This document shows, piece by piece, positions 46,110-58,160 of a DNA stretch of 64,000 nt (positions are counted from its first letter, which is position 1; each line of letters opens with the position of its first letter). The stretch comes from Toxorhynchites rutilus septentrionalis. Lineage: Eukaryota > Arthropoda > Insecta > Diptera > Culicidae. Both the position numbers and the translations under genes were made by a program. The notes under the pieces were generated by a model that ran no database searches, was not told the DNA's origin, and worked only from the letters and a program-made list of their open reading frames with translations. The stretch spans positions 249,869,494 through 249,933,493 of the forward strand of contig NC_073746.1 in the NCBI RefSeq assembly GCF_029784135.1. Direction: 5' to 3'.

Positions 46110-47087
46110 GTATTTGACAAATTTAGCGTTTGTTAGAATGGTTTACATCTGATAATTTTGCAGTTGATATTTGTGCGTCTTCACATTCAGATGTTTTTTT
46201 CTGTCTTGCTGCTTTGTATTCGGTAAAAAACTGATCTGCGAATTGCAACAAGAGCTCTTTCCGGTTTATTTGGCATATACAGTGTAAACCTGCACCTGGT
46301 CTATGACGGAAATAATTGTTCATCAACTGTTCTATTTTAGTCGATAGCAAGTCTGACTATTTTCAATGAAGATGTCCCATATTTCCGAAACCGAGGCGAA
46401 TTTATTTATTTGTAGGCGTCTACTTTTTTATTTATTTTGTCAAAGCGGATAAATCGTAGGATTTGCTAGAACTTTCCTGTGGCCATAATTTTTCTAAAAA
46501 CATGGGATCCCGCTTTGGTAAGTAGAAATAAACCAGTTTCTTCATACCTTGTAAGTTCCACGAGCATATAAAACCCCAATATATGCATATATTTCCGGTA
46601 TTACTGTTGTCAAATCGTTCCTCAAAATTCGGCAGCCTTCTTCTGCTGTGCACCTTTTAATATGTTCGATAATATTGTTATCTACTGTCAACGAGAATGA
46701 ACTAGTAATATTGTCTGACATAATGTTCTTTCTTTCGCAGCCTGACGAACTTGTCACACACTTGAAAGTAGATGGTAGCCTTCCAGGAATATCACTTTCG
46801 TCAAATTTTGACCATATAATACCATCGGTTTCGGTTCTCCGAAAGGTGTTTTCAGATGTTTCTGCTTCAGAGTCAGAAATACAGAGTATCCTACACCTTT
46901 TTTGAGCATATCGATGACACTTTCATGTTCATAATTGGTGATCGACTATTCATCGTTATCTTCAGAGATCCCAACCTTCCTGATTCTTCAGGATTTCCCA
47001 GACTTTTTGGCACGCTCCCTGATATCCTGACAAACACTCAATTTTTCCTGATTTTTATAAAATGATTCTGATTTTCCATGATTTTTT

Positions 47088-47088
<1 letters not shown>
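46110..47088 (-). pseudogene. piggyBac transposase relic, right-arm copy
   Basis: Inverse of 37527-38500: the DEQL fragment near 46260-46330, the VLYARGTYK block near 46550 and the IIWSKFDESD block near 46800. The right boundary lies inside the duplicated hAT MITE (aatcctgaagaatcagg near 46980), so the right arm stops before the N-terminal part. Confidence 0.75.
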
Positions 47089-47531
<443 letters not shown>

Positions 47532-48805
47532 GGCTGTCAAAAAAGTCCTGCGGTATTTTTTTAAAATTTTCATTTGTTCATAAAATTAGTTACAATCATC
47601 TGTTTTAAGTCAAATAGCGCCGTTTTGTTCGATGACTTGTTCCCAACGAGATGCCAACTTCATAATATCCCTGTTATAGAAGCTCGCTTCCTTATTGGCA
47701 AAAAACTCGAATAGCCAATTTTCACAGGCCTCTTTTGCGGCTAACTTCTAACTACCTAACTCGTTCGCCATGGACAAAAACAGGTAGTAGTCACTTGGTG
47801 CAAGGTCCGGACTATACGGTGGATGCAAAAGAACCTCCCATCCGAGCTCCCGGAGCTTCTGGCGCGTCACCAAAGAAGTGTGTGGCCTGCCGTTGTCCTG
47901 ATGGAAGACAACGCGGCCTCTGTTTATCAAAGATGGCCTCTTCTTCATGAGTGCTACCTTCAAGCGGTCCTGTTGATTGCAGTACAAGTCCGAATTGAGC
48001 GTTTGGCCATAGGGAAGCAGCTCATAATAGATTATTCCTTGACAATCCCACCAAACACACAGCAGATCCTTCCTGGCCGTTAATGAGGCCTTGGCCACCG
48101 TCTGAGCCGCTTCAGCGGACTTCGACCACGACCGTTTGCGCTTCACGTTGTCGTAAGTGACCCACTTTTCATCGCCAATCACCATCCGCTTCAGAAACGG
48201 GTCGATTTTGTTGCGATTCAGCAGCGATTCACATGCGTCGATACGGTCAAAGATGTTTTTTTGCGTCAACGTGTGTGGCACCCATACATCGAGCTTCTTT
48301 GTGAATCCAAGCTTCTTCAAATGGTTAATAACGGTTTGATGACTTATCCCCAGCTCTTGGCCGATGCTACGGCTGCTACTACGCCGGTCTTTCTCGGCTA
48401 ATTCAGCGATTTTGTCGCAATTTTCGACGACAGGCCTTCCGGAGCGTGGCGCATCTTCGACGACCTCTACACCAGAACGAAAACGTTGAAACCATCGTTG
48501 TGCGGTGGAAATGGAAACTGTATCGGGTCCATAAACTGCATAAATTTTATTGGCAGCTTGAGTAGCATTTTTGCTTTTGTCATAGTAGTACTGTAAAATA
48601 TGTCGGATTTTCTCTTTATTTTGCTCTATATTTGCGACACTATAACTCACGAACGACTTAACCAAACAAAACACTGTCAAGGACTATTATAGCGCGCCTA
48701 TACTTTTCCAACAAGCTATAGTATGACTCGATACAATGAATACAACTAGAACTACGCGCTTACAACGACACCTCACGGAAATACCGCAGGACTTTTTTGA
48801 CAGCC
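47532..48805 (-). mobile_element. Full-length mariner (DD34D), 1274 bp, TA duplication
   Basis: TIRs of about 28 bp: ggctgtcaaaaaagtcctgc + ggtattt at 47532 and inverse ending 48805; TA at 47530-47531 and 48806-48807. Inserted at the end of the (TA)n tract, immediately next to the left end of a Helitron-like element. Both length and termini are those of an intact mariner. Confidence 0.92.
47610..48650 (-). pseudogene. Nearly intact mariner transposase (one premature stop, no ATG start)
   Basis: Minus strand. A GTG at 48650 stands where ATG is expected (SYSVANIEQNKEKIRHILQY). HTH 1 region ATQAANKIYAVYGPDTVS with ISTAQRWFQRFRSG, then RSIGQELGISHQTVINHL (HTH 2). WVPHTLTQKN, VIGDEKWVTYD (first Asp), VVFHQDNGRPHTSL (second Asp) and, after 34 residues, APSDYYLF (third Asp) are all present. 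A TAG at 47748-47750 interrupts shortly before the C-terminus; the same frame goes on with LAAKEACENWLFEFF to TGA at 47610-47612. Total would be about 346 codons, family-typical. Only two visible lesions. Confidence 0.87.
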
Positions 48806-48807
48806 TA

Positions 48808-50116
48808 ATATATAAAAATGGATTTCTGTCTGTCTATCTGTCTGTCTGTCTGATTCTTATGGACTCGGAAACTACTAAACCGATCAACATGAAACTTGGT
48901 ATGCAGGGGTTTTTGGGGAAGGAGAAGGTTTTCGTGATAGTTTGGGACCCCTCCCCCCTCTCTAAGGGGGGGCTGCCATACAAATTAAACACAAAATTCT
49001 GCATTACTCAAGAATTATTCAAGCAAATGAAACCAAATTGGGCATATTGTGGTATTAGGGTGCAATAAATGTTTCTACGGTGTTTATTCTCTCCACCCCC
49101 CCTCCCCTCTCTAAGGGGGGGCTGCCATACAAATGAAAGACAAATTTCTGCATTACTGGACAATTAATCAAGCAAATGAAACAAAATTTGGCATGTAGAG
49201 GTTTTAGGGTGCAATAAATGTTTTTATGGTAGTTAGACACTCCTCCCCTCTATCTGAGGGGGGAGGGGTTGTGAACGGCCATACAAATTTCTGCATAATT
49301 CAAGAACTTATCTAGCAAACTAAACCAAATTTGGTATGGAGGTTTTAGGGGGCAAGAAACATTTCTAGGGTGGTTCAACACTCCTCCCACCTTTCTGAGG
49401 GGGGGGGGGCTGCCATTGACATGAAACACAAATTTCTGCATAACTCGAGAACTAATCAAGCACACTTTGGGATGTGAGGGTTTTTGGGTATAAGAAATGT
49501 GTCTATGATGGTTTGACACCCCTCCAAACATGACAATTGAAAATTTTCGGAAAACTCTGAAGGAAAAAGGGAAAATTACGAAAATTAAATTCCCATATGT
49601 TGAACAATTACATAGTGATAAGTGCTATTAGTCCATTTGATGTTTGCGCTAGCGAAATTGATCTTTGTTCGAAACTGGAAATGGATTCTAATGTGATGAA
49701 ACGCACTCCTATATCTTCTTCTATCTATACCAAAAAAAGGATCACCGGATGTGTTGATAAGAGCAGAACTCGAGAAAGGAATTGTCCGATTTAAGGCTGT
49801 CTTTATTCTATCATATTTTCTGTATAAAATATTTATTCCATGTAACGGAGGAAAATGTTATTTGCAAGTGGTTGAAAAATCTTGAACGAGAATTGTGTCT
49901 GAAAATAATCTGATATTATAATGAAGAGTTTTGTTAGAAACACTAGGAATTTTATAGTAAAAGGTAAATTCAACGGGGTCCATTAAAAGATCAATCAATA
50001 AACAGTTCTGCGATTGGACCCATGAACTTGCTCATAGTAAGAAAATGTGAATGTTTGAAGGTATTGATAACAAAAACCAAATTTTGGGCGGGACGAAGTT
50101 TGCCGGGTCAGCTAGT
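48808..50116 (+). mobile_element. Helitron-like non-autonomous element, second full copy
   Basis: Left end atatataaaaatggatttct then gtctgtctatctgtctgtct, right end ttttgggcgggacgaagttt and gccgggtcagctagt. Contains about five of the 125-bp tandem units (48945-49525), then a unique 350-bp part and the right-end module (ttaaaagatcaatcaataaa, gtgaatgtttgaaggtattg). Same orientation as the copy at 25570; the number of tandem units differs. Confidence 0.62.
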
Positions 50117-50530
50117 GTTGAATAAATGTAACTGATATTTTTTTTATCCCATTTGTTTATTTCAGGATCATTAGCATTTTAGCTGTAACAGAGCCGAATT
50201 TTAATCGTGTTCATGTCACATGTTTATCATATCTATAATTAGCACATTACACAGTTGCCATTTATCGGCGTTATAGTATTCCTTCTATACCATTGCATAT
50301 GGTACACATTTCACAGTAGCCATTTATGCGTATGAGTATTCGTTCTTTTCTTCCATTGTCCAGTTAGACCGGACAGCGGAGACAGTTGATATGATCATTG
50401 TTGAGTTATTAATAGCATAGCAGCCCGAAAGTTTCTTGCAGAGCAAAGCAGTTGTATGGATGAATCGATCTCCATCGCTGATGATTGTTGCGTGGACGTA
50501 GTTATTCTGTAATAACACAAAGATGGTTAT
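50117..50530. other. Unassigned; possible old repeat
   Basis: Includes two loosely similar cacat/tacacagt-tgccattta segments (50245 and 50310). A 73-codon minus-strand frame (50324-50545) has no recognised similarity. Confidence 0.3.
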
Positions 50531-50706
50531 ACGAGGTCTGCTCAAAAAATATCGCGACTTCTGAGTTTCCGCGGGTTACATATATTCGATTTTGGTTTTT
50601 TTTGTGGTGTTATGTTAGGCCATTTTGAATGTTCAGTTATTTTTTGACAGCTGCTTTGTTTGCACATGTTTTGGCTCGTCTTTGGACGAAAAAAAGTTCA
50701 AAGAAT
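50531..50706 (+). mobile_element. mariner left-end fragment
   Basis: After TA, acgaggtctgctcaaaaaat then atcgcgacttctgag resembles irritans-type mariner termini, followed by the usual AT-rich leader with a gcacatgttttggctcgtc segment. No transposase frame and no right end. Confidence 0.5.
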
Positions 50707-51866
50707 CTATTTCAAACGGTCAGTGTTCAGTCAGACCGGGCTAAGTAACAAAATAAGAAAAATGAGTAAATAGTAGCAAACTGTCAAGTATTTCTTGACC
50801 TAAACTCTATATTTATCAGGTCGCACTTATGTTGCATACAGTTAGGTTTATGGCATAAATTTATTTTGACTGATCAGCAAAACTGATAATAGTATGCAGT
50901 CAGAGTGAACCAAGTGCATATGACCATAGCGATTAGAGAGCGAATATTGGATTTCACAATCGATTAATATGTTTTTATGTTATTTTATAGCTCTTTATAA
51001 ACCATGAATTATATTCAGTTGCTTACTTTTAATCAATAACAGAGAAAATTCGAATTTCGGATTTGTGTGTATAAAATTTCTCTGTTTTGAGGAGGCTGAA
51101 TTAGATGATCTATTAAAACATAATGAAGACCATTTAATAATACCCTCTTCTTCAAATAAATGCCAATGAAGCCTGAAAAATATACATGTGAAAGATTTAG
51201 GTAAGAATAAAAATAAAATACCATAACTCAACCAAAAAGTATTATTTTATTGAAGTAAAATAATTTATGCTGACGCTTTTAGATGAGAATGAAATATGAA
51301 AACTGCATGGCATTAATCAGGCTACGTAGTTTCACCATGTGTTCGTGCATTATTATAAAAATAACAGCCATATGAATTTTTATTAACCACACAAAATGTG
51401 TATCCTGAACTTGTTTCCGAAAACATGTTATTGCAGACACAATAAAACACAGATTAGTAATGCAAAAATACCTTCTCGATTCTTTTTCGAGACCTGTGCA
51501 ACCAAATAAAATCAAACTCGTTATTCACTGGGATGGCTGCTGAATAAATTAGAACTTGTTTCGTTTAGTATAAATTTGCGCACAAATTTGAAAAAAAAAA
51601 TTTATGCACTAAATTGGAACTTCCTACACTTTGTCACATACTCAAATGAACATCTTAAAATGGCTTAAACATTGAAGCGGGTATGAAATTCAGTCACATT
51701 TCGTCAATTCACTTGCGCCGTTTGTTCTGCGCATCCGAACGCTATGCTGCTTTATTCTAATCAGCCGGATGACGACACGTTGTCTGAGCCGATCGCGAGC
51801 CAGACTCGATTATCCGTTTCTTTTTGTGGCTAGCGAATGTGCGCAAAATCACACTTTTTTATACTG
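50707..51866. other. Unassigned AT-rich DNA
   Basis: No ORF above 80 codons, no repeats recognised apart from gttagcattt-like AT-rich words. Confidence 0.35.
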
Positions 51867-52020
51867 CAGTGGAACCTCGATTATCCATTATCGATTATCG
51901 ATTATCATGATGAAATATTGTGTTTGCATCTCTTTTTTAGTCATTTATTGCGTTATCCGCGATTTTAGTGATCCGCGGTGACCCAGCCAAACTATTCCGC
52001 GGATAATCGGGGTTCTACTG
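51867..52020. mobile_element. Short Tigger/pogo-type MITE
   Basis: Left cagtggaacctcgattatcc, right (inverse) cagtagaaccccgattatcc ending at 52020 and followed by TA. 154 bp, interior with tcgattatc duplications. The cagtRgaaccYcgattatcc terminus is characteristic of Tigger-like pogo elements. Confidence 0.82.
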
Positions 52021-54221
52021 TACTTGAGTTCACAGCTTATATCTGCTTTTTTTATATTTCTTTTGCTTTTCCTGCTTGTATATGGGAAATTTGAATGACA
52101 AATTCGTGATCCGTTTTCTCTATAAGAATGAGCTAAATCAATAAAAGATCCACACCTTTTTCACTTTCGATAGTTTCGGTTCAGGTTCTCGGTCTGTGAA
52201 TTTCTTGAGTTTATGAGGCATAGCCGTATATGAATTGTTGTTCTTTTGAAGTCTTTTTCACAACGATAACAATTTTAATTTTTCAAGTCATAAATTGAAT
52301 CATTTCCGATACAATTTGGTGTGAGCAAAACACGATGTCATTTTATTTAACGAATTGTTAACTGAATGTTCATGAGACAATCGTGGTTCAGATTGTTCAT
52401 TTGTTAACCACTTTGGTTTTTTTAATTTACAACATGCTTAATTTATAACCCATCATGCTTAATTGATAACGAAGTTACAGTGTTTCAAAAAGCACTTATC
52501 TTATTTTTTGTCGATCGTATTGTTCACACACGAGGTAATGTTTTAAATGAATAAGTACACTTCTTCAATTTATTTCAGTAGAAGCAAAGGTACGACATGT
52601 CGGCTTGCTGTCTGCTAACGGAGATGCCCTGAAACCATAAGGGTGAAAGGTCGTGCGAATTATGTCGAACATGTATCACATATTGACACCCAACTGATGT
52701 CATCACTGTACTTCATACCACGAGGCAATGAATCGATGATTTTGCAATTCAGCTAACATATCGCCGTTCGTTCAACTGCCAACAACCCCTCATTTTTTTT
52801 CTTTGGGTGGGTGTTTGAAGATGAATAAGCATATAGTTGAATTGGTGTCGTTTTTAGCATTTTATTTTGGCGATCTTCGGCGGCAGGTTAATGACTGCAA
52901 ACAAAACCGAAAATTTAACGCGCTCATAAATTAGATTTTGTTATGTAGTTCAAGATTAACTGAAACAGTCGATGTGAATTTGCGAAATTCGTGAACGGAA
53001 TAATGATGACAATAGCAAATTTTCAGAGATCTAAATATTGGTCGTTAGAGTAAAAAAAAGCACCGCACGTGAGCTAACAAGATTACCGGGTACAGAGCTT
53101 TCACTGACGTGCAATATTTTTTCGGTTGCAGAAGAGTGGTAAAAGAATTGTTCCACCGGTCACGCTAATCATAAACTGACGATACTGGATGGAACGAATA
53201 TTTCCATCATTGTTTCAGCCGACATCAAATATATCCGTGTACGAAGGGCTCAAGCTAGGGGGCGTGATTTCGATAATATGACCATCGTGCAGTGCGAGAA
53301 TCATGTGAAGCTAAAACTAATATCACACGCACGTACAACAGACGAAGCAACGTGAATACGACAACGAGATAATTTTTCTGCTCCGATGGAATGCCCTCCC
53401 CCTGGGCGAAAGGGAAATCCCCTGAACAATGGTGCATTACAAGATTTGTAGTCATCGAAGCTTGGAATGGAACGTTCGTCGCTAGGAAACAGCAGCCGCG
53501 GAGATGAACGGGAAATGATTGTATAACAAATGCAATTGCTGTTGAGCTCGGTGCGCGATTCGTTTTCGTTGCTTGGATTATTAGACACGAAGAAGACACT
53601 AGTGCCCCGCGGATCATCGTTGATAACCTTAGCGCTCTCTGACACAAAGTGTCACGACGGTGGCTCCGGATAATTTGCGAGACAGCTTCTTATCACACTC
53701 GGATCTGTCGGCAATTGAACGAATTGATGGATGTTGCTTACTGCATGTAATGATGAGTATGTCACCTTCGATAGTCACTGTCATAATTGCAATTGATTTC
53801 ATCTGTTCCGATGCTAACATTCGTACTTCGGGCTTCAGTCAATCATCTCAGTAGTACTGATACTCACGTGTTTCAAGTTGATCACTCAAGATACACAAAG
53901 CACGTATGTTTGCATCAACATCTTCGTGCCAATGAGTTTTCGGTCAATTTCCGCCACACAAGACACCTCAAACCGCCAGCTGAAAACGTGATCAGAAATC
54001 CTTCGCATCGGAATGAATCAACAACCCCTAGATCCTGGGTTCACATTCAGGTTAATCGTGGTATGAAGTTATCACGCAATTTTCATAAATTATCATACAT
54101 ATTGAACGATTAATAGTGAACGATTTCTTCAAAATAAATTCTGTATTTGGTCGGATGTCCTCTTTTTTTACTGAAGATCGGTGGATCCGGTCAACAGCGA
54201 AGTTTGATTATCTATCTGTTC
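52021..54221. other. Unassigned, partly GC-balanced DNA (possible host)
   Basis: 53255-53660 has two overlapping minus-strand frames (130 and 114 codons), neither with a recognised family; being open in two frames at once argues for chance in GC-balanced DNA. No TE ends found. Could contain host regulatory sequence. Confidence 0.3.
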
Positions 54222-55620
54222 TATATTTATTTATTTTATTTATTTATTTAGGCTTAACGTCTTTACAACATGGTCTGATTCACATTTTTTCTCCAATTAA
54301 CTCGGTTCGTGGCTATCTCTCTCCAATTCCGCGGGCACCCCGTGCTCACCATGTCTTGCTCCACTTGGTCTAACCACCTTGCTCGTTGTGCTTCTCGTCG
54401 TCTCGTACCAGCCGGATTCCCGATGAACACCATTTTTGCAGGATAGTTGTTCGACATTCTTGCAGCAGCGTATCCTTCCAGCTTTGATCACTTTCTGGAT
54501 ACTGGGTTCGCCGGTGGGTCGCGTGAGCTTGTGGTTCATCCTTCGCCTCCTTACGCCTTCCTCCTGTACACCGCCAAAGATGGTTCTTAACACCCGCCGT
54601 TCAAGGACCGAGTGCTCGCGTCCTCTTCGAGTATTGCCCACGTCTCGTGCCCGTAGAGGACAACTGGTCTTATGAGCGTTTTGTACAGGGAACATTTCGC
54701 ACGACTGCTAAGTCTGTTTGACCGTAAGTGTTTGTGGAGACCGTAGTAGGTACGAGTCCCATTGATGACTGTCGTGCTCGGATCTGAAAGCCAGCATGTA
54801 TTTGGTTTTAAACGCACTGATTTTCAGTCCAATCCTCTCTGCTTCGTGCTTAAGTCTGGTGTAATATTCTGCCGACAATGTCTACGTCATCAGCGAAGCA
54901 AATGAGTTGAATGGATCTATTGAAAATCGTACCACACAAGTTAAACGCCGCTCGTCTCATAACACCCTCTAGCGCGATGTTGAACAGCAGGCAAGAGAGA
55001 CCATCGCCTTGTCGAAGCCCCCTGCGGGACTCGAATGGATCAGATAATCCACCCGAAATTCGCACACAGCACTGTATTCCATCCATCGTAGCCTTAATCA
55101 GTCTTGTCAGCTTCACGGGGAAGCCGTTTTCGTCCATGATTCTCCATAGCTCTTTTCGCGTTATTTAATCGTATGCGGCTTTAAATTCAATGAATAGATG
55201 GTGCGTGGGGACTCTGTACTCACGGCATTTCTGGAGGATCTGCCGCAAGGTGAAGATTTGGTCAGTAGTAGACCGACCTTCGATAAGCCGGCCTGATAAC
55301 CTCCCACGAATCTTTTTGTCAGTGGCGATAGACGACGGAAGATGTTTTGGAAAAGCACTTGGTAGGCGGCAATCAGAACGGTGATTGCATGAAAGTTTTT
55401 CACAGTCTAGTTTGTCCCCTTTCTTGAAGATAGGGCAAATATCCCCATCTTTCCACTCCTGCGGTAGTTGTTCTGTTTCCCAAATGCTGACAATCAGCCG
55501 ATGCAGATAACTAACCAATTTTTCCGGGCCCATCTTGATAAGTTCCGCTCCAATGCCATCTTTGCCAGTTGATTTGTTGTTCTTCAACTGTTTCATATCC
55601 ATTCTATACATTATTTTCAA
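54222..55620 (-). pseudogene. RTE-clade LINE (JAM-like) reverse transcriptase relic
   Basis: Minus strand, read in changing frames: KNNKSTGKDGIGAELIKMG, LPQEWKDGDICPIFKKGDK, EGRSTTDQIFTLRQIL, VPTHHLFIEFKAAYD (motif A, where the usual first Asp appears as Glu), ENGFPVKLTRLIKATMDG, SRRGLRQGDGLSCLLFNI, CFADDVDIV (motif C intact), then a deletion, YYGLHKHLRSN, LIRPVVLYGHETW, RRVLRTIFGGVQE, PAKMVFIGNPAGTRRREAQ. Ends in a gccta(aata)n tail at 54222-54252. No endonuclease; 5' truncated. Several stops and frameshifts, so inactive. Confidence 0.88.
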
Positions 55621-56225
55621 ATGTTTTTTTTTCCTAACAAACTGAAAGCAAATTCAGATGCGTAGGATTATATCAGTAGGGCATGTTGGTATATTGTGAA
55701 TCCGAAAAACCTGCCCCTCCTCCTCTAAACCATAAGATACTAAGTGTTCGCTACGGAATATGTATTTTGAGATCGCGGCTCCTAGTACGTGACGGTACGG
55801 TGAAGAAATTTCAATATGCCGTGAAGTTCTATTGGCGGTGAAAAAGAAAATGAACACTGACCATCGTGAAGCAAACAGCAACGAAAGCGCCTGAATGACT
55901 TTTGATTTATGTTCACGCAGAAACCGCTGGAAGAAGTAAAAATTAATCTCCAATTGAATGCGAAGGCCGATGGCTCCACAGTCCCCTGACGATCCTCAAT
56001 TGGATTGGCATCGCTTGTTCTTCCTTGTCTGCGTCATCATACGTCTTCGTTTCGGATTGAGCTGAGGACTCGACCAAATTACTCACGCGCTGATGTCTCA
56101 GGCATTATAATCATTACATCATACTGACGTCATTGCATTAAGGTTTTGAGCTACACAAATGTTTGGGGAATCATCAAGCTAGGCTATCGTCAGCTTACCA
56201 AGAAAATAAATGTTCTGGAATTTTG
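55621..56225. other. Unassigned DNA
   Basis: A 99-codon minus-strand frame at 55953-55654 without similarity to a family I know; an overlapping second frame is equally open. No repeat structure. Confidence 0.3.
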
Positions 56226-56990
56226 TCTGTGATTTGGTTTCGCATGACGGTAGGAAAGGATGATGACTAAGCTAATTTAGACCGGTAATATTAACAGGAA
56301 GGGCCTCTTTTGAGAAGAGCGCAAAACGGAGATAAGTGTGTGTATATTTAGTTGCTTCAAGCCATCGATATATGGATATTTGTGTGCGTACGTGCGTGCT
56401 TCCTAACCCGTACGTAGAAATAGTGCATCTTCGCTACGCTGAAACCCCATTTGTATCAGCTCCCGTGTGCATTGGCCCTGTCGCGAAAAATTATTTGGGG
56501 AATACCAAACATCTTGAATGTCGTACTGGAATGTTAAAAGTTGTTTGGGTTCGCCTGCCAGTCGCAAAACTGCCTCCAACTAGGATTGCATTTGCGCTAA
56601 TCTTGATCATAATGAAGCAATACTACTCTTTTCGAGGTTGTTGAGATTAACAGAACGAGTTTATTTCGTTTAATTAGTCACCAAGAAAGTAAATTTTGCA
56701 TGTGATTTGGTTTCGCTTGTCAGTAGCAAAACTTTCTCCACTAAGGATGACAGCTGCGCTTATCTTGAGCATGAGAAAGTAATGCAACTCTTTTCGAGAC
56801 CAGTAATATTAACAGAAGCGTTTCTTTTGAGAATAATGCAAATGATGAGAAGTGTTTATAGTCTTAGTAGCTTCAAACCACCAATGTATGGCTCTGTATG
56901 TATGCTATGGCGAACGCTTGTTTGGCGCTTGGTTTACGTTGTAAGAACAATGCCTAAAGGTGCGATTCCACTGAGGCAATTTTAAATAAT
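56226..56990 (+). repeat. Three diverged copies of a roughly 150-bp repeat
   Basis: atttggtttcgcNtgNcRgt near 56226 and 56703 (gttcgcctgccagtcgcaaaac at 56549 is the third), each followed by an agga-tga/ttg-gcgct segment, ttttcgag and gtaatattaacagRa (56284, 56805; gagattaacagaa at 56643). Copies are 250-320 bp apart. A degenerate tandem minisatellite-like array, no coding. Confidence 0.5.
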
Positions 56991-57090
56991 ATGTAGCATA
57001 ATGACATGACATTCTACCAAACAGTTATTTCTAAAATTGCACAGCATTATAAAATGGTATCCGAAGTTATGAACATGTGACTTATATAAA

Positions 57091-57145
57091 ATAACAGTGT
57101 AGTTCTACGTCAACAATGCGGTCGTATCTTAGACACAACCTCCTA
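57091..57145 (-). repeat. Dispersed hairpin repeat, copy f (inverted)
   Basis: Minus strand: ggaggttgtgtctaagatac then gaccgcattgttgacgtaga and actacactg. Both stem and box match copy d closely. Confidence 0.55.
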
Positions 57146-57299
57146 TTATTTAAATTAAGTTTTTCATCGTTTAAAATCTGTATTTTTTTCTCTTTTGGTA
57201 CATCAAATGGATGCCCTGGAAAAACTGTTTCCTATATGTACTTGTGTCCTTTAAATGGGTTAGATGATATAAAATGGTAGAATTCGGTACCACATTCTG

Positions 57300-57830
57300 T
57301 TAAAAAATGTACACAAAAAAACCATTAAAGCCATTACTACCCTTTTCTTCTGTTTATTCAATCATACAGAAGAAGACAAAGAGTCATCATGTATCATTTT
57401 TAACACAAGTCTAACTATGTCTTAACTATGACCTACATGAATAGCCTGAGTCAAATCAATCTATGACTACAAAAATATATTATAGATAAAAATAAGATTA
57501 TCTCCTTCGCTACCACGTTGTCCAGGACATTGTTTGTAATAACTTTATAGCCCTGTAAGATCGCGACTTCTCAAGCTATCATAATCTGATTTACGTACTG
57601 ATTTACGTCCTTTCGATCTTCTAAATCAGCAGCCAATTAAATTCATTTATTGCATTTTTACATGACCAAACAACATACTCGATATTATGACATCCTGGAC
57701 CACAATTACACAAATTGTTAGTAGTGAGACCTACACGATAAAAACATGAATTGAGCACAAATTGATTGGACAACATACAATATAATATAAAATTAATGCT
57801 TATTATCGGCAAATGGAGAATAATTCATTT
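57300..57830 (-). pseudogene. 3' end of an I-type LINE with Cys-His C-terminal motif
   Basis: Minus strand 57812-57621: YCMLSNQFVLNSCFYRVGL, then CNCGPGCHNIEYVVWSC, matching the C-terminal CxC...H...C knuckle that follows RNase H in I/R1-type LINEs. The 3' UTR continues to a polyadenylation-like aataaacagaagaaaaggg near 57355. RT and endonuclease absent. Confidence 0.5.
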
Positions 57831-58075
57831 TACGTATCAACTCACATTATGAGCTAACGCCCGAATTTAGGCAAAAAACATTGCTAATTATTATATCTAA
57901 ACTTATAAATTATTATATCTAAATTTAAAAAGATATAAAAATATCTTTATTATATCTATTATATCTAAAGATATAATATATAACACAACATATGTCGCAA
58001 TAACCATTTTGAGTAATATGCGTTTGAAAACTCTTAATAAATAGTTACATTTTTCGTAGGGTCACCCCCTATATA
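57831..58075. repeat. AT-rich atatct-repeat patch
   Basis: 57886-57975 is built from repeated ttatatcta/agatataa words in both orientations, able to form several small hairpins. No other content seen. Confidence 0.5.
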
Positions 58076-58084
58076 GAAATCAAA

Positions 58085-58158
58085 GACATAGTCCTATGTC
58101 AAAAACGTGATCTGTTTTCTGATTTGGCACCCTTCCTTAAAGACGTAGTTCTACGTCT
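58085..58158. repeat. Pair of short palindromes gacatag-ctatgtc / agacgtag-ctacgtct
   Basis: gacatagtcctatgtc at 58085-58100 and agacgtagttctacgtct at 58141-58158 are near-perfect palindromes that share the tacgtc core with the gacgtagRactac box of the dispersed hairpin repeats. They are probably the 3' portion or a subfamily of that repeat. Confidence 0.5.
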
Positions 58159-58160
58159 AA

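Noticed and set aside
53255..53647. Two overlapping minus-strand frames of 130 and 114 codons
   Set aside because: Open in two frames at once, no recognised motifs, no splice or promoter context; more likely chance in GC-balanced DNA.
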